Assembly: GCA_027623555.1 (NCBI GenBank)
Contig: JAQBSZ010000017.1
Location: 28,213 to 92,212 of the forward strand
Source: Pseudomonadota bacterium
Lineage (GTDB): Bacteria > Pseudomonadota > Gammaproteobacteria > Pseudomonadales > Pseudohongiellaceae
Reading direction: 5' to 3'
Length of the DNA: 64,000 bases
The translations under genes and the position numbers were made by a program. Position 1 is the first letter of the stretch. Every line of letters starts with the position of its first letter. The notes beneath the pieces were generated by a model. That model worked only from the letters and a program-made list of their open reading frames with translations, was not told the origin of the DNA and did not search any database. This document shows positions 8,465 to 16,884 of the stretch, in pieces.

Positions 8465-9415
8465 ATGCTAGATGTCTTTATTTTTGCCACTTTAAACGGA
8501 CTGGTTACTGGTCTGTTGCTATTTATGCTCGCCAGTGGCCTGACCCTTATTTTCAGTATGATGGGCGTATTGAATTTCGCTCATGCCAGCTTTTATATGC
8601 TGGGTGCCTATTTCGCCTATTCCATCAGCCTCTATTTCGGTTTTTGGACAGGGTTGATCTTCGCTCCCCTCATTGTCGGTGTGCTGGGTGCCTTCGTTGA
8701 ACGCTACGGTTTGCGCCGCGTTCATCAGGCAGGCCACGTCGCGGAACTGGTGTTCACCTTTGGCCTGGCTTTCTTAATCGAGGAGGCAGTGCAGTTTTTC
8801 TGGGGGCCAGGCACCAAGAATTACCAACAACCTGAACTACTGGACTTCCCCCTGTTCACATTGTTCGGTCAGGAGTTTCCAGCCTACCGTGGCTTCATGA
8901 TCGGTATCTCCATAACCATCTTCATTGGCCTTTACTATCTATTAACTCGCAGTCGTATCGGCATAATTATTCAGGCCGCCATCACCCATCCCAAAACCGT
9001 CGCCAATCTTGGCCACAACGTACCGCTGATCTTCATGGGAGTATTCGGAGTAGGCACGGCCCTGGCTGGAGTCGCCGGTGTTATCGCCGGCCCGGTATTG
9101 ACGACATTTCCCGGCATGGCCGTCGTGTTAGGGAGCATTGTCTTCGTGATAGTTGTCATTGGCGGGCTCGGTTCCCTGGCAGGTGCCTTCATCGCTTCGT
9201 TGTTAATAGGGCTGCTACAGTCTTATGCCATAGCCTCGGATGTTGGTGTGCCGGACCTGTTAAACCTGTTAGGTCTGGAATTTGCGCGTGACCATCCATT
9301 AACCGACCTGTGGACTATGACGCTGCCACAGATTGCTCCGATTCTGCCATTTCTTTTGTTAGTGCTGGTACTGATCTTTCGGCCTACTGGTCTGTTAGGA
9401 AAACGGGAACAGTAA
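8465..9415 (+). CDS. branched-chain-type ABC transporter permease, LivH-like
   Basis: A 316-residue inner-membrane protein with about eight membrane helices. It opens with NGLVTGLLLFMLASGLTLIFSMMGVLNFAHASFYMLGAY, the signature of the LivH permease family, and contains VIVVIGGLGSLAGAFIASLLIG, the cytoplasmic loop that contacts the ATPase. Its stop overlaps the next start by one base (TAATG), implying translational coupling to the LivM-like gene. Confidence 0.92.
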   Translation: MLDVFIFATLNGLVTGLLLFMLASGLTLIFSMMGVLNFAHASFYMLGAYFAYSISLYFGFWTGLIFAPLIVGVLGAFVERYGLRRVHQAGHVAELVFTFGLAFLIEEAVQFFWGPGTKNYQQPELLDFPLFTLFGQEFPAYRGFMIGISITIFIGLYYLLTRSRIGIIIQAAITHPKTVANLGHNVPLIFMGVFGVGTALAGVAGVIAGPVLTTFPGMAVVLGSIVFVIVVIGGLGSLAGAFIASLLIGLLQSYAIASDVGVPDLLNLLGLEFARDHPLTDLWTMTLPQIAPILPFLLLVLVLIFRPTGLLGKREQ

Positions 9416-10647
9416 TGGCCTTTCTCAAAAAATCAACAATCTGGATCGCGTACTTGCTTGCATTGCTAGTTCTGCCGCAATTCTTCAATTCGATTCTGGC
9501 CATCTCTATTTACAACCAGATGGCCATCGCCATTGTCTTCGCCCTGAGCTACAACATGTTGTTAGGCCAGGGTGGCATGCTGTCTTTCGGTCACGCCGTG
9601 TATTTCGGTCTTGGTGGATTCTTGGCCGTGCATACCCTGATTATGATCGAATTCGAAACGGTCTATTTCTCAATAATCTTCATTCCCCTGGTTGGTGGAG
9701 TGATAGGTCTGCTGGCCGCTATCTTCATCGGCAGTTTCTCGACTCACAAGGCTGGCACTGTCTTCGCCATGATCTCGCTGGGCATAGGAGAATTGATTGC
9801 TGCCTCATCACTGATCTTTGTCAGCTTCTTCGGGGGTGAAGCGGGTGTGAGTGGAGACCGCACGTTCGGACCACCGCTGTTTGGGGTTGAGTTTTTGCAG
9901 GATGTGGAAATCTACTATCTGGCTGCTGGCTGGGTATTTATCGCGACCGTGTTTATGTACCTGTTTACTCAGACACCCGCGGGTCGCATGGCTAATGCCG
10001 TACGCGACAACCCGGAACGGGCCGAATTCATCGGGTATAGTGCCAGGCGAGTGCGCTTCATCTCCTTTTGTGCCGCCGGCTTCTTCGCGGGAATCGCCGG
10101 AGGTTTGTTTGCACTGAATTACGAATTTATCACCGAAGAGAATCTCAATGCAGCGACCTCGGGTCGTGTGCTACTGATGGCCTACATCGGCGGCCTGGGT
10201 TACTTCATCGGTCCCATTGTTGGCGCCGTAATCCTCACCCTGATGAACTCACTGCTTAGCAACTACAGTGAATTGTGGATGCTCTACCTCGGCATATTGT
10301 TCCTGCTCACGGTGATGTTTCTCCCGAGAGGATTTGCTGGATTCATCATGATGCATCAGGTCGCCTGGATACGCGGCAAACTGCACACTCTGTTCATTCC
10401 CTATCTGCTCACGGGTATCCCGGCGCTGATCTTAATTCTAAGCTGTGTTGCCTTACTGGAGATGAGCCATATCGAGGAGGAAGTTCTGCACTATCTGGGC
10501 CTGGAACTGAATCCAGCAACCTTGTTAACCTGGGTGATTACGATTGTCATCGCCAGCGCCTCATTGTTTGCCATTCGCCTGACCTTGCCTCGATTAAGAG
10601 CAGCCTGGGAAGCGGCCAACGCAATTCCCGATAGTGAGGATGGCTAG
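9415..10647 (+). CDS. branched-chain-type ABC transporter permease, LivM-like, with C-terminal extension
   Basis: From ATG 9415 the protein is 410 residues; the open frame extends upstream, but the overlapping TAATG and the LivM-like start support 9415. The core has YNMLLGQGGMLSFGHAVYFGLGGF and the coupling loop AYIGGLGYFIGPIVGAVIL. LivM proteins are commonly about 300-350 residues. Here about 85 extra residues after the conserved FLPRGFAGF segment add two probable membrane helices. The function of the extension is unknown. It pairs with the LivH-like permease to form the channel. Confidence 0.9.
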   Translation: MAFLKKSTIWIAYLLALLVLPQFFNSILAISIYNQMAIAIVFALSYNMLLGQGGMLSFGHAVYFGLGGFLAVHTLIMIEFETVYFSIIFIPLVGGVIGLLAAIFIGSFSTHKAGTVFAMISLGIGELIAASSLIFVSFFGGEAGVSGDRTFGPPLFGVEFLQDVEIYYLAAGWVFIATVFMYLFTQTPAGRMANAVRDNPERAEFIGYSARRVRFISFCAAGFFAGIAGGLFALNYEFITEENLNAATSGRVLLMAYIGGLGYFIGPIVGAVILTLMNSLLSNYSELWMLYLGILFLLTVMFLPRGFAGFIMMHQVAWIRGKLHTLFIPYLLTGIPALILILSCVALLEMSHIEEEVLHYLGLELNPATLLTWVITIVIASASLFAIRLTLPRLRAAWEAANAIPDSEDG

Positions 10648-10650
10648 GCG

Positions 10651-11403
10651 ATGGCAATTCTTTCTCTAAAAGATGTGCGTAAGAATTTCGGTAAGACGGA
10701 AATTATTCGCGGCGTAAATCTGGATATCGAGCGAGGCGAGAAACATGCGATTATAGGACCCAATGGTGCAGGAAAGTCTACGCTGTTTCATTTAATTAGC
10801 GGCCTCTACGGTGTAACTCATGGCACTATCCAGTTTAAAGAGCATCTGATCCAGAATCGCACTCCCTATGAGATAAGCCGACTAGGGCTGGCGAGAAGCT
10901 TTCAGGTAACGAACATCTTTCCTCGCATGAATGTCTTTGAGAATGTGCGCTGCGCATTGTTCTGGCCGCATGGCTATCGATACTCATTCTGGCATCTGCT
11001 GGGTCGTCAGACTGAACTCAACGAGAGAACCTTGCAGGTGCTCGAGCAGATCGGGCTGCAAGACAAGATGCACTTTCCAGCCGGGGAACTCGCCTATGCT
11101 CAGCAACGCGCGCTGGAGCTCGGCATCGCAATCGCCAGCGGCGCTGAAGTGATCATGCTGGACGAGCCGGTCGCTGGAATGAGTCACAGCGAAGCTGAAA
11201 ATGCTGTCCAGCTGATTCGAGGCATTACCGAAGGCAAGACCTTAATCATGGTTGAACACGATATGAGCATCGTGTTCGATGTGGCAGACAGAATATCGGT
11301 ACTGGTTTACGGCGAAATCATTGCCTGCGACAAACCGGAAAACATCCGTGCCAATCCTCAAGTTCAGGAAGCCTATCTGGGTGAGGTGGCCGTCAATGCT
11401 TGA
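10651..11403 (+). CDS. ABC transporter ATP-binding protein, LivG-like
   Basis: A 250-residue ATPase with Walker A GPNGAGKST, a long LivG-type insertion (LARSFQVTNIFPRMNVFENV), signature region LAYAQQRALELGIAIAS (LSGGQ equivalent), Walker B VIMLDEPVAGMS and switch His in MVEHDMSIVFDVADRISVL. It energises import together with the LivF-like subunit. The start is three bases after the permease stop, and the end overlaps the next gene by eight bases. Confidence 0.93.
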   Translation: MAILSLKDVRKNFGKTEIIRGVNLDIERGEKHAIIGPNGAGKSTLFHLISGLYGVTHGTIQFKEHLIQNRTPYEISRLGLARSFQVTNIFPRMNVFENVRCALFWPHGYRYSFWHLLGRQTELNERTLQVLEQIGLQDKMHFPAGELAYAQQRALELGIAIASGAEVIMLDEPVAGMSHSEAENAVQLIRGITEGKTLIMVEHDMSIVFDVADRISVLVYGEIIACDKPENIRANPQVQEAYLGEVAVNA

Positions 11404-12091
11404 GGTCGCTGACTTACACGCCTACTACGGCAAGAGTCACATCCTGCAGGGTGTGAGCTTCCAGGTTCAGGAAGGAGAAATTGTCAGCCTGCTGGGACGC
11501 AATGGAGTAGGACGATCAACTACCATCAAGACGATTATGGGAGAAGTAGAGCCACACGGCTCGATCCGGTTTAAAGGCGAAGAGATCGCCGGTAAGAAAA
11601 GCTTTGAGATCGCCAATCTGGGAATCGGCTACGTTCCGGAGAATCGGGACATCTTCCCTACTCTCACAGTCAGACAAAATTTGCAGCTCGGTTTGAAATC
11701 CATGCGGCAAGAGGGACGCTGGAACCTGGAGGAAGTGTTTTCCATGTTTCCAAATCTTGCCGAGCGCGCCGATGTCGTTGGCGGAGTATTGAGCGGCGGT
11801 GAGCAGCAGATGTTATGCATGTGCCGCACCCTGATGGGCGATCCTGACATGATAATGATCGACGAGCCAACCGAGGGTCTGGCGCCGAAAATCGTCGCTC
11901 AGGTCGCAAATCTGCTGCAGGAAATTGCCAAACGCGGCGTAGCTATCCTGCTCGTGGAACAGAAGCTCAATATCGCGCTAAAAATCTCTCACCGCCTCTA
12001 TGTCATGGGTCATGGTCAGGTAATCTACGAAGGCACACCGGATAGTCTGATGCAAGCCGATGCCGTGCGGGCAGAATGGCTGGAAGTCTGA
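11396..12091 (+). CDS. ABC transporter ATP-binding protein, LivF-like, Walker A Lys replaced by Arg
   Basis: A 231-residue protein from ATG 11396, which overlaps the upstream gene by eight bases; a much longer upstream frame is not plausible because it would overlap livG by over 120 bases. It has signature LSGGEQQMLCMCRTLM, Walker B MIMIDEPTEGLAP and H-loop region LLVEQKLNIAL. Note that the H-loop is VEQ, usual for LivF. Walker A is GRNGVGRST: the phosphate-binding Lys is Arg. Similar GRNGVGRST sequences occur in some LivF relatives, so this may be a subfamily trait. The LivG-like partner keeps the normal Lys. Confidence 0.92.
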   Translation: MLEVADLHAYYGKSHILQGVSFQVQEGEIVSLLGRNGVGRSTTIKTIMGEVEPHGSIRFKGEEIAGKKSFEIANLGIGYVPENRDIFPTLTVRQNLQLGLKSMRQEGRWNLEEVFSMFPNLAERADVVGGVLSGGEQQMLCMCRTLMGDPDMIMIDEPTEGLAPKIVAQVANLLQEIAKRGVAILLVEQKLNIALKISHRLYVMGHGQVIYEGTPDSLMQADAVRAEWLEV

Positions 12092-12176
12092 ATAGACTGA
12101 ATTTTTTACCTCACCAAGTGGCTCCCCAGCAAAAATTCTGGTGTTACACTTAAACAGATTCCACGCTGGGGCAATC

Positions 12177-13169
12177 ATGCGAAAATTATTTCATTTTCTG
12201 TGCAGCATCATCCTGATCACATTCAGTCCGCTGTCTGGTGCCTGGGACAGCATCGGACATCGTGCCAGCACTTCCATAGCGTTGTATTTTAGCAGCGAAG
12301 AGAAGCGTGCTTACTTGCTGGAGATTCTGACTCAACACCCTCGCTTCGAAATCGATTTTCTAGATGCCATGCCGGCACTCATTCAGCGAAGTAATGAAGC
12401 AGCCAGACGTGAATGGCTGTTGGGTCAGGCGGCATACTGGCCGGATATCGCCAGGGGTCTTCCGGAAACAGAACGTGCCCTCTATAACCGCCCTGCCTGG
12501 CACTATACCGACGGTGCCTGGGTAAGGGGTGACGCCGCGTTTCAGGGAAATGTCTACATCGATAGCCCACGCTTTCCAGACCGGCCAGGGGAACTCGGGT
12601 CATCGATTCAGAACCAGGCCGATGTACACAACGTGGTTACAGCCCTGGATTACAATGCCAGGGTATTGAAAGATACCGGCAGCTTGCCAGCCGAACGCGC
12701 AGTCGCACTTTGCTGGTTCCTCCACCTGACTGCCGACATTCATCAACCGCTACATGCAGGGTCATTATTTTCCAGAACTCTATTCGCCACAGGAGACCGC
12801 GGGGGTAATGGTATTCCGACAGATAACAACACACTGCACCTGCGCTGGGACCGGGCCCTGGCCGATTTTGGAGTTTCCGGCAGCACATCTCGCACAATCG
12901 AACGACTCACGCGCTTTAGCCAACCCAGGATTTTTGGTGTGGAGTCTGACTGGACCACGTGGCTGAATGAGAGCAGGGAAGTTTTGCTCTCTGTTGTTTA
13001 CAGTGACGAGATGAAGACGGCAATAATCGCGGCAGATCGCTCCCGGCAGCCGCTGGCGCAATTGCCCTTGGATGAGACTTATATAAACCAGATGCAGCGC
13101 ATCGCTCTGCAACGCATCGGCCTGGCTGGTCTGCGCATGGCAATCTGGTTTGAGAATGAACTGGACTGA
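12177..13169 (+). CDS. secreted S1/P1-type zinc nuclease
   Basis: From ATG 12177 the protein has 330 residues with a signal peptide ending at SPLSGA. Cleavage exposes Trp as the mature N-terminus (W-D-S-I-G-H), which in S1/P1 nucleases ligates zinc through its amino group. Other zinc-site segments follow: AWHYTD, WFLHLTADIHQPLHAG and TGDRGGN. The family cleaves single-stranded DNA, RNA and 3'-nucleotides, here probably in the periplasm or outside the cell for phosphate or nucleoside scavenging. An upstream GTG (12141) is in frame but would bury the signal peptide. It converges with trpE(G). Confidence 0.88.
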   Translation: MRKLFHFLCSIILITFSPLSGAWDSIGHRASTSIALYFSSEEKRAYLLEILTQHPRFEIDFLDAMPALIQRSNEAARREWLLGQAAYWPDIARGLPETERALYNRPAWHYTDGAWVRGDAAFQGNVYIDSPRFPDRPGELGSSIQNQADVHNVVTALDYNARVLKDTGSLPAERAVALCWFLHLTADIHQPLHAGSLFSRTLFATGDRGGNGIPTDNNTLHLRWDRALADFGVSGSTSRTIERLTRFSQPRIFGVESDWTTWLNESREVLLSVVYSDEMKTAIIAADRSRQPLAQLPLDETYINQMQRIALQRIGLAGLRMAIWFENELD

Positions 13170-13193
13170 AACCTCACTGGGATAGCTGTTTTT

Positions 13194-15386
13194 TCAGACA
13201 ACCTTCGTCACTGGTACTCGTTGCGCGATACTCGCTACCACGTTCCTGATCAATTGGTGCCCCGCTTTATGTTCCAGACTCATGATGGACTCTGGATGAA
13301 ACTGCACAGCCGTGATCGGCAGTGATTCATGTTCGACTGCCATCACCTTGCCATCTTCTGTGCGGGCAGTAATGCGCAAACAATCCGGTACCCGCTCTGC
13401 TACCAGTGAGTGGTAACGCCCGGCGATAAACTTCTCTGGCAGCCCATCGAACAGCGGCGTGCCCTGATGCTCTATCCTGGAAGGCTTGCCATGCATAGGA
13501 TAATCCAAAGTAGTAAGCGTTCCTCCAAAATATTCAACGATCCCCTGTAGACCAAGACAGACCCCAAACAGGGGAATTCCTTTATCGACAACCCGGGCTA
13601 TTGTCTCATCCATGTTGAAATCTTTGGGCTGCGATGGGCCCGGAGAAAGAATAACCAGGTCGGTCCGGTGATTCTGCAACCAGCGCTTGGCCGGCTCGGG
13701 TCTCAGGGTAATTAATTCAACACCAAAAGTTCTGAAATAGGCTGCCAGGTTATGTACGAACGAGTCCTGGTGATCGATCATCAGCGCCTTGAGGCCTGCA
13801 CCGATGGTGCCGCAGTCCGCCCCATTACCCTGTATTGCTGGTTTTGAATCACCGCGTATCGCATCTAGTAATGCCGAAGCCTTGAGTCGGGTTTCCTGTT
13901 CTTCCTCGGCGGGATCCGAATCGAACAGAAGCGTTGCACCAGCCCTGATCTCGGCTATTCCGTCCTTGATTCTTACCGTGCGCAGTGTCAGACCAGTATT
14001 CAGATTTCCATTGAAGCCGATATGCCCCAGCGCACCACCATACCAATGCCGTGGCGACTTCTCGTGTTGCTCGATGAATTGCATGGCGGCCAACTTGGGC
14101 GCACCGGTTACGGTTACTGCCCAGGTATGCGCCAGAAAACCATCCAGAGCATCAAACTCGGGTCGCAGTTTGCCTTTTACATGATCCACCGTATGAATCA
14201 ATCGCGAATACATTTCGATCTGTCGTCTGCCGATGACCTCAACTGATCCTGGAACACAGACGCGAGATTTATCATTGCGATCTACATCGGTGCACATCGA
14301 GAGCTCAGATTCATCCTTGACAGAATTCAACAGAGCCTTGATCTGCTCTGCATCGCTGATCGCATCGGTGCCGCGTCTTATGGTGCCGGAAATTGGGCAG
14401 GTCTCAATCTGATCCCCTTCCACCCGGACGAACATTTCCGGTGAGGCAGCCACCAGGTACTCTTGCTCACCGAGATTCATCAGCGCTCCGTAAGGAGCAG
14501 GATTGCTGCGCTTCAATCGCGTAAAAACTTCGGCCGGACTGTCCTTGCACGGCTCATAAAAAGTCTGACCCGGAACCACTTCAAACAGATCGCCACGTCG
14601 AAAATACTCCAGCGCCTGCTCAACAAGCCCGGCATATTCCTCGGGCACATGATCGCAATCTTTCGGGACATGGATAGCCGGAGCAAACCGTTTCTTACTA
14701 CCCGTTCGCCTGAAGCCACCGGTAGTTTCGGTGCGCTTGCGTGAGTTCCAACTGCAACAGTTGAAATCGTAGTTATAACAGAGTGTCTGCTCGATACGGT
14801 GGTCAGCAACAATGATCTGGTCGGGAAGAAACAGCACCATGTCCCTGTCTGCAGGGTCGCGTTGTTGAAATCGCCTGACATCTTCGAACTGGAACGTGAG
14901 GTCGTATCCAAACGCGCCATATAATCCCAGATAGGAATCTTCCGGGCTGGAGAACCAGGCGACTAACCGGCGTAACACAGAAAAGTGGCTGGGCCTGCGA
15001 CTTCGAAGTTCCTCTTCGATATCTGAGTCGTCCACTATAATCTGCAAATCAATAGCAGATTTAGATGATTCCAGCGTCTGTATTTCACTACAGTCCTGAA
15101 TGCCGCGATAAATCTCAGGTAATAGAATTTCGCCACGCTTATTCAGCGCCTGGATGCTAATCTGGCGACCACGCGCCACAAGCTGAATTGGCGGATTGAC
15201 GAAGCCTATATCCCAGCGTGTATAGCGTCCGGGATACTCGAAGCTGGACGCGAGCAGTACACCGACGTTCTCATTGAGTGAGCTTGCCAGTTCATCGGTG
15301 GCCCTCTCATAATCAAGCTCCATGGCGGAACGGCGCACACGAATGCCACTTTTGCATTGATACTGAATTTGTTTATGGTTTTGCAT
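13194..15386 (-). CDS. trpE(G): fused anthranilate synthase, components I and II, TrpE(G)
   Basis: A single polypeptide of about 730 residues. Residues 1-510 are component I (EYPGRYTRWD near the N-terminus, FEVVPGQTFYEP, CPISGTIRRG, SELSMCTDVDRNDKSRVC, GALGHIGFNGNLNTGLTLRT). Residues 530-730 are the glutamine amidotransferase component II (ILSPGPSQP, GVCLGLQGIVEYFGG with the nucleophile Cys, VQFHPESI with the catalytic His). Layout and length match the rhizobial TrpE(G) type. It makes anthranilate from chorismate for tryptophan synthesis. ATG 15386 with AGAGG eight bases upstream is preferred over TTG 15392. Expression appears controlled by the upstream attenuator. No other trp genes are in the window. 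Confidence 0.93.
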   Translation of the reverse strand: MQNHKQIQYQCKSGIRVRRSAMELDYERATDELASSLNENVGVLLASSFEYPGRYTRWDIGFVNPPIQLVARGRQISIQALNKRGEILLPEIYRGIQDCSEIQTLESSKSAIDLQIIVDDSDIEEELRSRRPSHFSVLRRLVAWFSSPEDSYLGLYGAFGYDLTFQFEDVRRFQQRDPADRDMVLFLPDQIIVADHRIEQTLCYNYDFNCCSWNSRKRTETTGGFRRTGSKKRFAPAIHVPKDCDHVPEEYAGLVEQALEYFRRGDLFEVVPGQTFYEPCKDSPAEVFTRLKRSNPAPYGALMNLGEQEYLVAASPEMFVRVEGDQIETCPISGTIRRGTDAISDAEQIKALLNSVKDESELSMCTDVDRNDKSRVCVPGSVEVIGRRQIEMYSRLIHTVDHVKGKLRPEFDALDGFLAHTWAVTVTGAPKLAAMQFIEQHEKSPRHWYGGALGHIGFNGNLNTGLTLRTVRIKDGIAEIRAGATLLFDSDPAEEEQETRLKASALLDAIRGDSKPAIQGNGADCGTIGAGLKALMIDHQDSFVHNLAAYFRTFGVELITLRPEPAKRWLQNHRTDLVILSPGPSQPKDFNMDETIARVVDKGIPLFGVCLGLQGIVEYFGGTLTTLDYPMHGKPSRIEHQGTPLFDGLPEKFIAGRYHSLVAERVPDCLRITARTEDGKVMAVEHESLPITAVQFHPESIMSLEHKAGHQLIRNVVASIAQRVPVTKVV

Positions 15387-15451
15387 TGCCAAAGCCTCTT
15401 AGTCATTCTTTGCTCAAGAGTTATGGCGAAGTGGGAAAATGGAAAGCAATA

Positions 15452-15474
15452 GACCGCCACAACCCGGGGCGGCC
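15452..15474 (-). terminator. trp attenuator terminator hairpin (3:4), with competing antiterminator
   Basis: On the minus strand GGCCGCC (15474-15468) pairs with GGCGGTC (15458-15452), loop of nine bases, followed by a moderately T-rich stretch (ATTGCTTTCCATTTT). The upstream segment GGGCTGCC (15510-15503), at the end of the leader-peptide gene, can instead pair with GGCCGCCC (7 of 8 bases). That would sequester the 5' arm and act as antiterminator. TCTGG (15529-15525) with CCAGA (15504-15500) gives the 1:2 pairing over the Trp codons. Pairings were done by eye. Confidence 0.6.
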
Positions 15475-15485
15475 AAAGAAGAAAT

Positions 15486-15548
15486 CTACTGTAGTTTCAT
15501 CTGGCAGCCCGTTTTTTCAAACCACCAGAAATAGAATCGTGAATTCAT
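15486..15548 (-). CDS. trpL: trp operon leader peptide, tandem Trp codons
   Basis: A 20-codon frame from ATG 15548 to TAG 15488-15486 encodes a peptide beginning MNSRFYFWWFEK. TGG TGG at codons 8-9 lie 100 bases upstream of trpE(G), just before mutually exclusive hairpins. This is the classical arrangement for tryptophan attenuation: with scarce Trp-tRNA the ribosome stalls on the TGG pair and favours the antiterminator. No Shine-Dalgarno sequence precedes the ATG, and the likely transcription start is at or within three bases of it. Too short for routine gene calling. Confidence 0.8.
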   Translation of the reverse strand: MNSRFYFWWFEKTGCQMKLQ

Positions 15549-15557
15549 AGTCGCGGG

Positions 15558-15586
15558 ATAATGCGCCTCTGGTCTGTTCATGTCAA
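15558..15586 (-). promoter_or_regulatory. probable trpL-trpE(G) promoter
   Basis: On the minus strand TTGACA (15586-15581), a 17-bp spacer, and CATTAT (15563-15558, four of six matches to TATAAT). Transcription would begin about 15551-15548, at or just before the leader ATG (15548), giving a leaderless or nearly leaderless trpL. Confidence 0.6.
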
Positions 15587-15589
15587 CCG

Positions 15590-15903
15590 TTTAAACCTGT
15601 CTGAATAGCCATTGTTCAGTTAGCGATTGATACAAACTATTTCAATATATTCAATATGTTAGAAAATTATTTTCCACGATGCATTGCTTTGCCACTGGGC
15701 GTGAAACCATGATCTTCGATAAATTCTCATCCCGAGAGTGGCATTGTGCATGTTCCCTCCAAGCTCTTATCACAAGGCAGTCTGCATCTATGGCTAGCAA
15801 TCGAAGCACAGGCTTGATAAACAGATAGCAGGAAAATACAATTTCTGATTAATAAGAGAAAGCCTATACTCGTGACCTGGGCCAGTTACTCGAGAAACCT
15901 ATA
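15590..15903. other. intergenic region without a recognisable gene
   Basis: About 310 bases between the divergent trp promoter and the small exported gene. It is rather AT-rich around 15625-15675. A TATACT (15865-15870) could be the -10 element for the rightward genes; a matching -35 is weak. I see no RNA gene, hairpin of note or conserved coding frame. Confidence 0.5.
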
Positions 15904-16135
15904 ATGAAGCAGACGAATTTACGAAGACTGTCTGCTCTCGTGCTGCTATTGGTTTTCTCCGGATCACTTGTTGCCGCCGCCTTTTCTCTTGCCAAACCCG
16001 AACGTCTGGGAATGTCAGCAGGTGGATCCGGCGAAGCAACATGCAGGGGTCAATCCGACCCAGATGTTTCCTGTTAACAACCTTGATGATTACGCCAACT
16101 TACGTAGCGGCATCTATCAGGCGATAATCGACTAG
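15904..16135 (+). pseudogene. small exported protein gene with apparent frameshift
   Basis: ATG 15904 opens a frame with a clear signal peptide (MKQTNLRRLSALVLLLVFSG, then SLVAAAFSLA) that stops at 16075-16077 after 57 residues. After the signal peptide the +1 frame reads better: it continues N-P-N-V-W-E-C-Q-Q-V-D-P-A-K-Q-H-A-G and on through NLDDYANLRSGIYQAIID to TAG 16133-16135, ten bases before the next gene. One extra base near the AAACCC run around 15994-15999 would explain the switch. Restored length is about 76 residues. It could be a real mutation, a sequencing error, or simply a 57-residue gene; I recognise no family. Confidence 0.45.
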
Positions 16136-16144
16136 TTCATTGAC

Positions 16145-16792
16145 ATGAGTGGTAATTCAGAAACGCAGAGAAAAGACGGACTCCGAGTTCTTTTTCCAAC
16201 CCTCATCTACGAGGCCTGGTATCCCGACTATGGAGCAGAAAGCGAGCAGCTGATTGGCTTTGTAAGGCAATTGCGTGAGGAAGACAAGGAAGGCCAACGA
16301 CTCTCGGCGCGGGAATACCCCAGTGGATACACTTCTTATTTCACTCGCAGCAATCTTTATTCTGAAACCAGGCTTGCCGGACTGGTTAACTTCATCCATC
16401 AATGTGCCGGGAACTACGCCCAACAACATCGCTGGGATACCCAGAATTTCCAGCCGGTGATCAATGCGATGTTTGCCAACATCAATCCCAGGTTCAGTTT
16501 CCATCCAGAGCATTTACACCCTTATTCTCATATCAGCGGCGTATTCTATGTCAGGAGTGAGCCCGGCAATCCCGCCATCAGCTTCAAGGATCCGCGGCCA
16601 GCTCGCTGGATGATGCCGCCGGCTGCTGACGGCAGCAAGCCGGAGAATACGTTTAATGCCAGGGTAGCACCAGAGCCGGGAAAGCTACTCATGTTCCCTT
16701 CATGGCTGGAGCACGGAGTCCCGCAAAACCAGACCGAAGAAGAGCGCATCAGTATGTCATTCAATTTCGAGATGCGACCCCGTCAAAAATAG
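16145..16792 (+). CDS. 2OG-Fe(II) oxygenase family protein (TIGR02466-like)
   Basis: A 215-residue protein resembling the putative 2OG-Fe(II) oxygenases of the TIGR02466 family. It has LFPTLIYEAW at the N-terminus, WANINPRFSFHPEHLHPYSHISGVFYV-like core (metal His in HLHPYSHISG), an INPxx-type SFKDPRP segment, then LLMFPSWLEHGVPQN with the distal His and ERISMSFNF with the Arg expected to bind 2-oxoglutarate. Substrate unknown; relatives often sit near proteins they may hydroxylate. It follows the small exported gene by ten bases and probably shares its transcript. Confidence 0.8.
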   Translation: MSGNSETQRKDGLRVLFPTLIYEAWYPDYGAESEQLIGFVRQLREEDKEGQRLSAREYPSGYTSYFTRSNLYSETRLAGLVNFIHQCAGNYAQQHRWDTQNFQPVINAMFANINPRFSFHPEHLHPYSHISGVFYVRSEPGNPAISFKDPRPARWMMPPAADGSKPENTFNARVAPEPGKLLMFPSWLEHGVPQNQTEEERISMSFNFEMRPRQK

Positions 16793-16869
16793 TCTCACTT
16801 TCACAACTGTAAGCTGCCAGGTCAAATAGCTTTTTTCCCGTCGCTGGGGTTCTCCAGGGCCGAAGAAAG

Positions 16870-16884
16870 AGGTGCCAGGCACCT
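16870..16884. repeat. AGGTGCC-A-GGCACCT palindrome (REP-like)
   Basis: A perfect 7-bp inverted repeat around a single A. It lies in a 267-bp spacer that also holds CGAAGC-GGTA-GCTTCG (16899-16914) and two copies of CAGGGATGG (16934-16942, 16962-16970), each followed by a GTTA/TTTA stretch. Together these look like a dispersed extragenic repeat rather than a gene. Confidence 0.55.

Noticed and set aside
9310..9414. Longer N-terminus for the LivM-like permease
   Set aside because: It would overlap the LivH-like gene by over 100 bases; ATG 9415 in TAATG fits family length and coupling.
11279..11395. Longer N-terminus for the LivF-like ATPase
   Set aside because: It would overlap the LivG-like gene widely and adds no conserved residues; ATG 11396 begins the normal LEVADLHAYYG.
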